A program made the translations under genes and the position numbers. Under the pieces are notes generated by a model that saw nothing but the letters and a program-made list of their open reading frames with translations, had not been told where the DNA came from and did not search any database. Shown piece after piece: positions 5,036-5,378 of a DNA stretch of 5,378 nt. Source of the DNA: Thermomicrobiaceae bacterium (GTDB lineage Bacteria > Chloroflexota > Chloroflexia > Thermomicrobiales > Thermomicrobiaceae); assembly GCA_007123655.1 (NCBI GenBank), contig SKKR01000477.1:1-5378 (forward strand). The letters run 5' to 3'. Positions within the stretch are counted from its first letter, which is position 1. Each line of letters begins with the position of its first letter.

Positions 5036-5378
5036 ATGTCTGGTGAGTACGATCGTGAACAGCGACCGATTATCGGCCTGAACAGCACCATGACCCGGCG
5101 AATGTTCGTCGGCGTCGCTGCGGGAGCTGTCGCGTTTGGCCTGCTCGCAGCGTGTGAGACAGACGACGATGACGAGCCCGAGGCCGTCGCCGAGCCCGAA
5201 GAAGACGACGACGTCGACGACGAGCCGGATGACGATCCGGAGGAGCCAGAACCGGACGACGACGCCGAAATCGAGGTGGAAGAACTGGAGGACCCCGAGG
5301 CTGGTGAGCCGGTGGGCGATCAACCGGAGGAGGTCATCATCGCCTTCGGTGTCTCGCACCTGGAGGCCGCCTACGGCC
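5036..5378 (+). CDS. Tat-type lipoprotein with acidic linker, probable substrate-binding protein (C-terminus beyond the right edge)
   Basis: The first 114 residues of a protein that continues past the window. After a polar leader, TRRMFV (20-25) resembles the twin-arginine motif, a hydrophobic segment follows (26-37), and LAAC (37-40) is a lipobox with Cys40 as the predicted lipidation site. Residues 41-99 are an extremely acidic linker, about 36 of 59 being Asp or Glu with interspersed Pro. The folded domain begins at VIIAFGVSHLEAAYG (100-114), like the first beta strand of an extracellular solute-binding protein. This signal-lipobox-acidic-tether plan is common for ABC transporter binding proteins in Thermomicrobia-like bacteria. 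The start is well fixed: GGAGGAGG at 5023-5030 lies 5 bases before the ATG; Met19 is the alternative. It would sit outside the membrane. Too little of the mature domain is visible to name a substrate or family, so the transporter role is probable rather than shown. Confidence 0.8.
   Translation, partial: MSGEYDREQRPIIGLNSTMTRRMFVGVAAGAVAFGLLAACETDDDDEPEAVAEPEEDDDVDDEPDDDPEEPEPDDDAEIEVEELEDPEAGEPVGDQPEEVIIAFGVSHLEAAYG

Noticed and set aside
5009..5359. A 116-codon minus-strand frame with Val/Leu-rich stretches that looks like a membrane protein
   Set aside because: Its hydrophobic run is the reverse complement of the Asp/Glu codon repeats in the lipoprotein linker, and the plus-strand gene has a strong ribosome binding site and a lipobox.

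Overview
The window is GC-rich DNA with strong GGAGG-type ribosome binding sites and several GTG starts. The gene families fit a Chloroflexota (Thermomicrobia-like) or, less likely, an actinobacterial genome: a deazaflavin (F420)-type oxidoreductase, a GAF/PAS-like LuxR regulator, a DEDDh exonuclease with a WAR-x-L leader, and a Tat-type lipoprotein with an Asp/Glu-rich linker. The taxonomic call is inferred from protein style only. No RNA gene, insertion sequence, CRISPR array or phage gene was seen.

Layout. (1) Positions 1-1516, minus strand: a compact operon read right to left. It starts with a deazaflavin-dependent nitroreductase-family protein (1516-1052). A five-helix membrane protein (1055-531) follows, overlapping it by a GTGA junction. 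After a 60-bp gap containing a GC-rich tandem repeat comes a second membrane protein (470 to the left edge, incomplete). (2) Positions 1517-1691: a divergent control region with short inverted repeats and a TATAAT box on the plus strand. (3) Positions 1692-2792, plus strand: a LuxR/GerE-type regulator with GAF-like and PAS-like sensory regions. (4) About 2970-3864, plus strand: a DEDDh 3'-5' exonuclease carrying a C-terminal membrane anchor. Its frame has no ATG, GTG or TTG upstream of the first catalytic motif, and an ATG followed by a five-G run lies one base out of frame. (5) Positions 3913-4470, minus strand: a ureidoglycolate lyase family protein, convergent with the exonuclease. (6) Positions 4471-5035: a 565-bp region without a convincing gene, rich in dyad symmetry. 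(7) Positions 5036 to the right edge, plus strand: the N-terminal part of a secreted lipoprotein, probably the substrate-binding component of a transporter.

How they may work together (inference). The LuxR protein is placed to control itself and the divergent oxidoreductase/membrane-protein operon. The ureidoglycolate lyase and the lipoprotein are divergently transcribed from a shared, dyad-rich region, which would suit co-regulation of a nitrogen or purine-derived substrate uptake and breakdown route, but the lipoprotein is too incomplete to assign a substrate. The window looks mainly like ordinary chromosomal genes. The points most worth a second look are the anchored exonuclease with its broken or unusual start, and the long structured leader before the lipoprotein gene.
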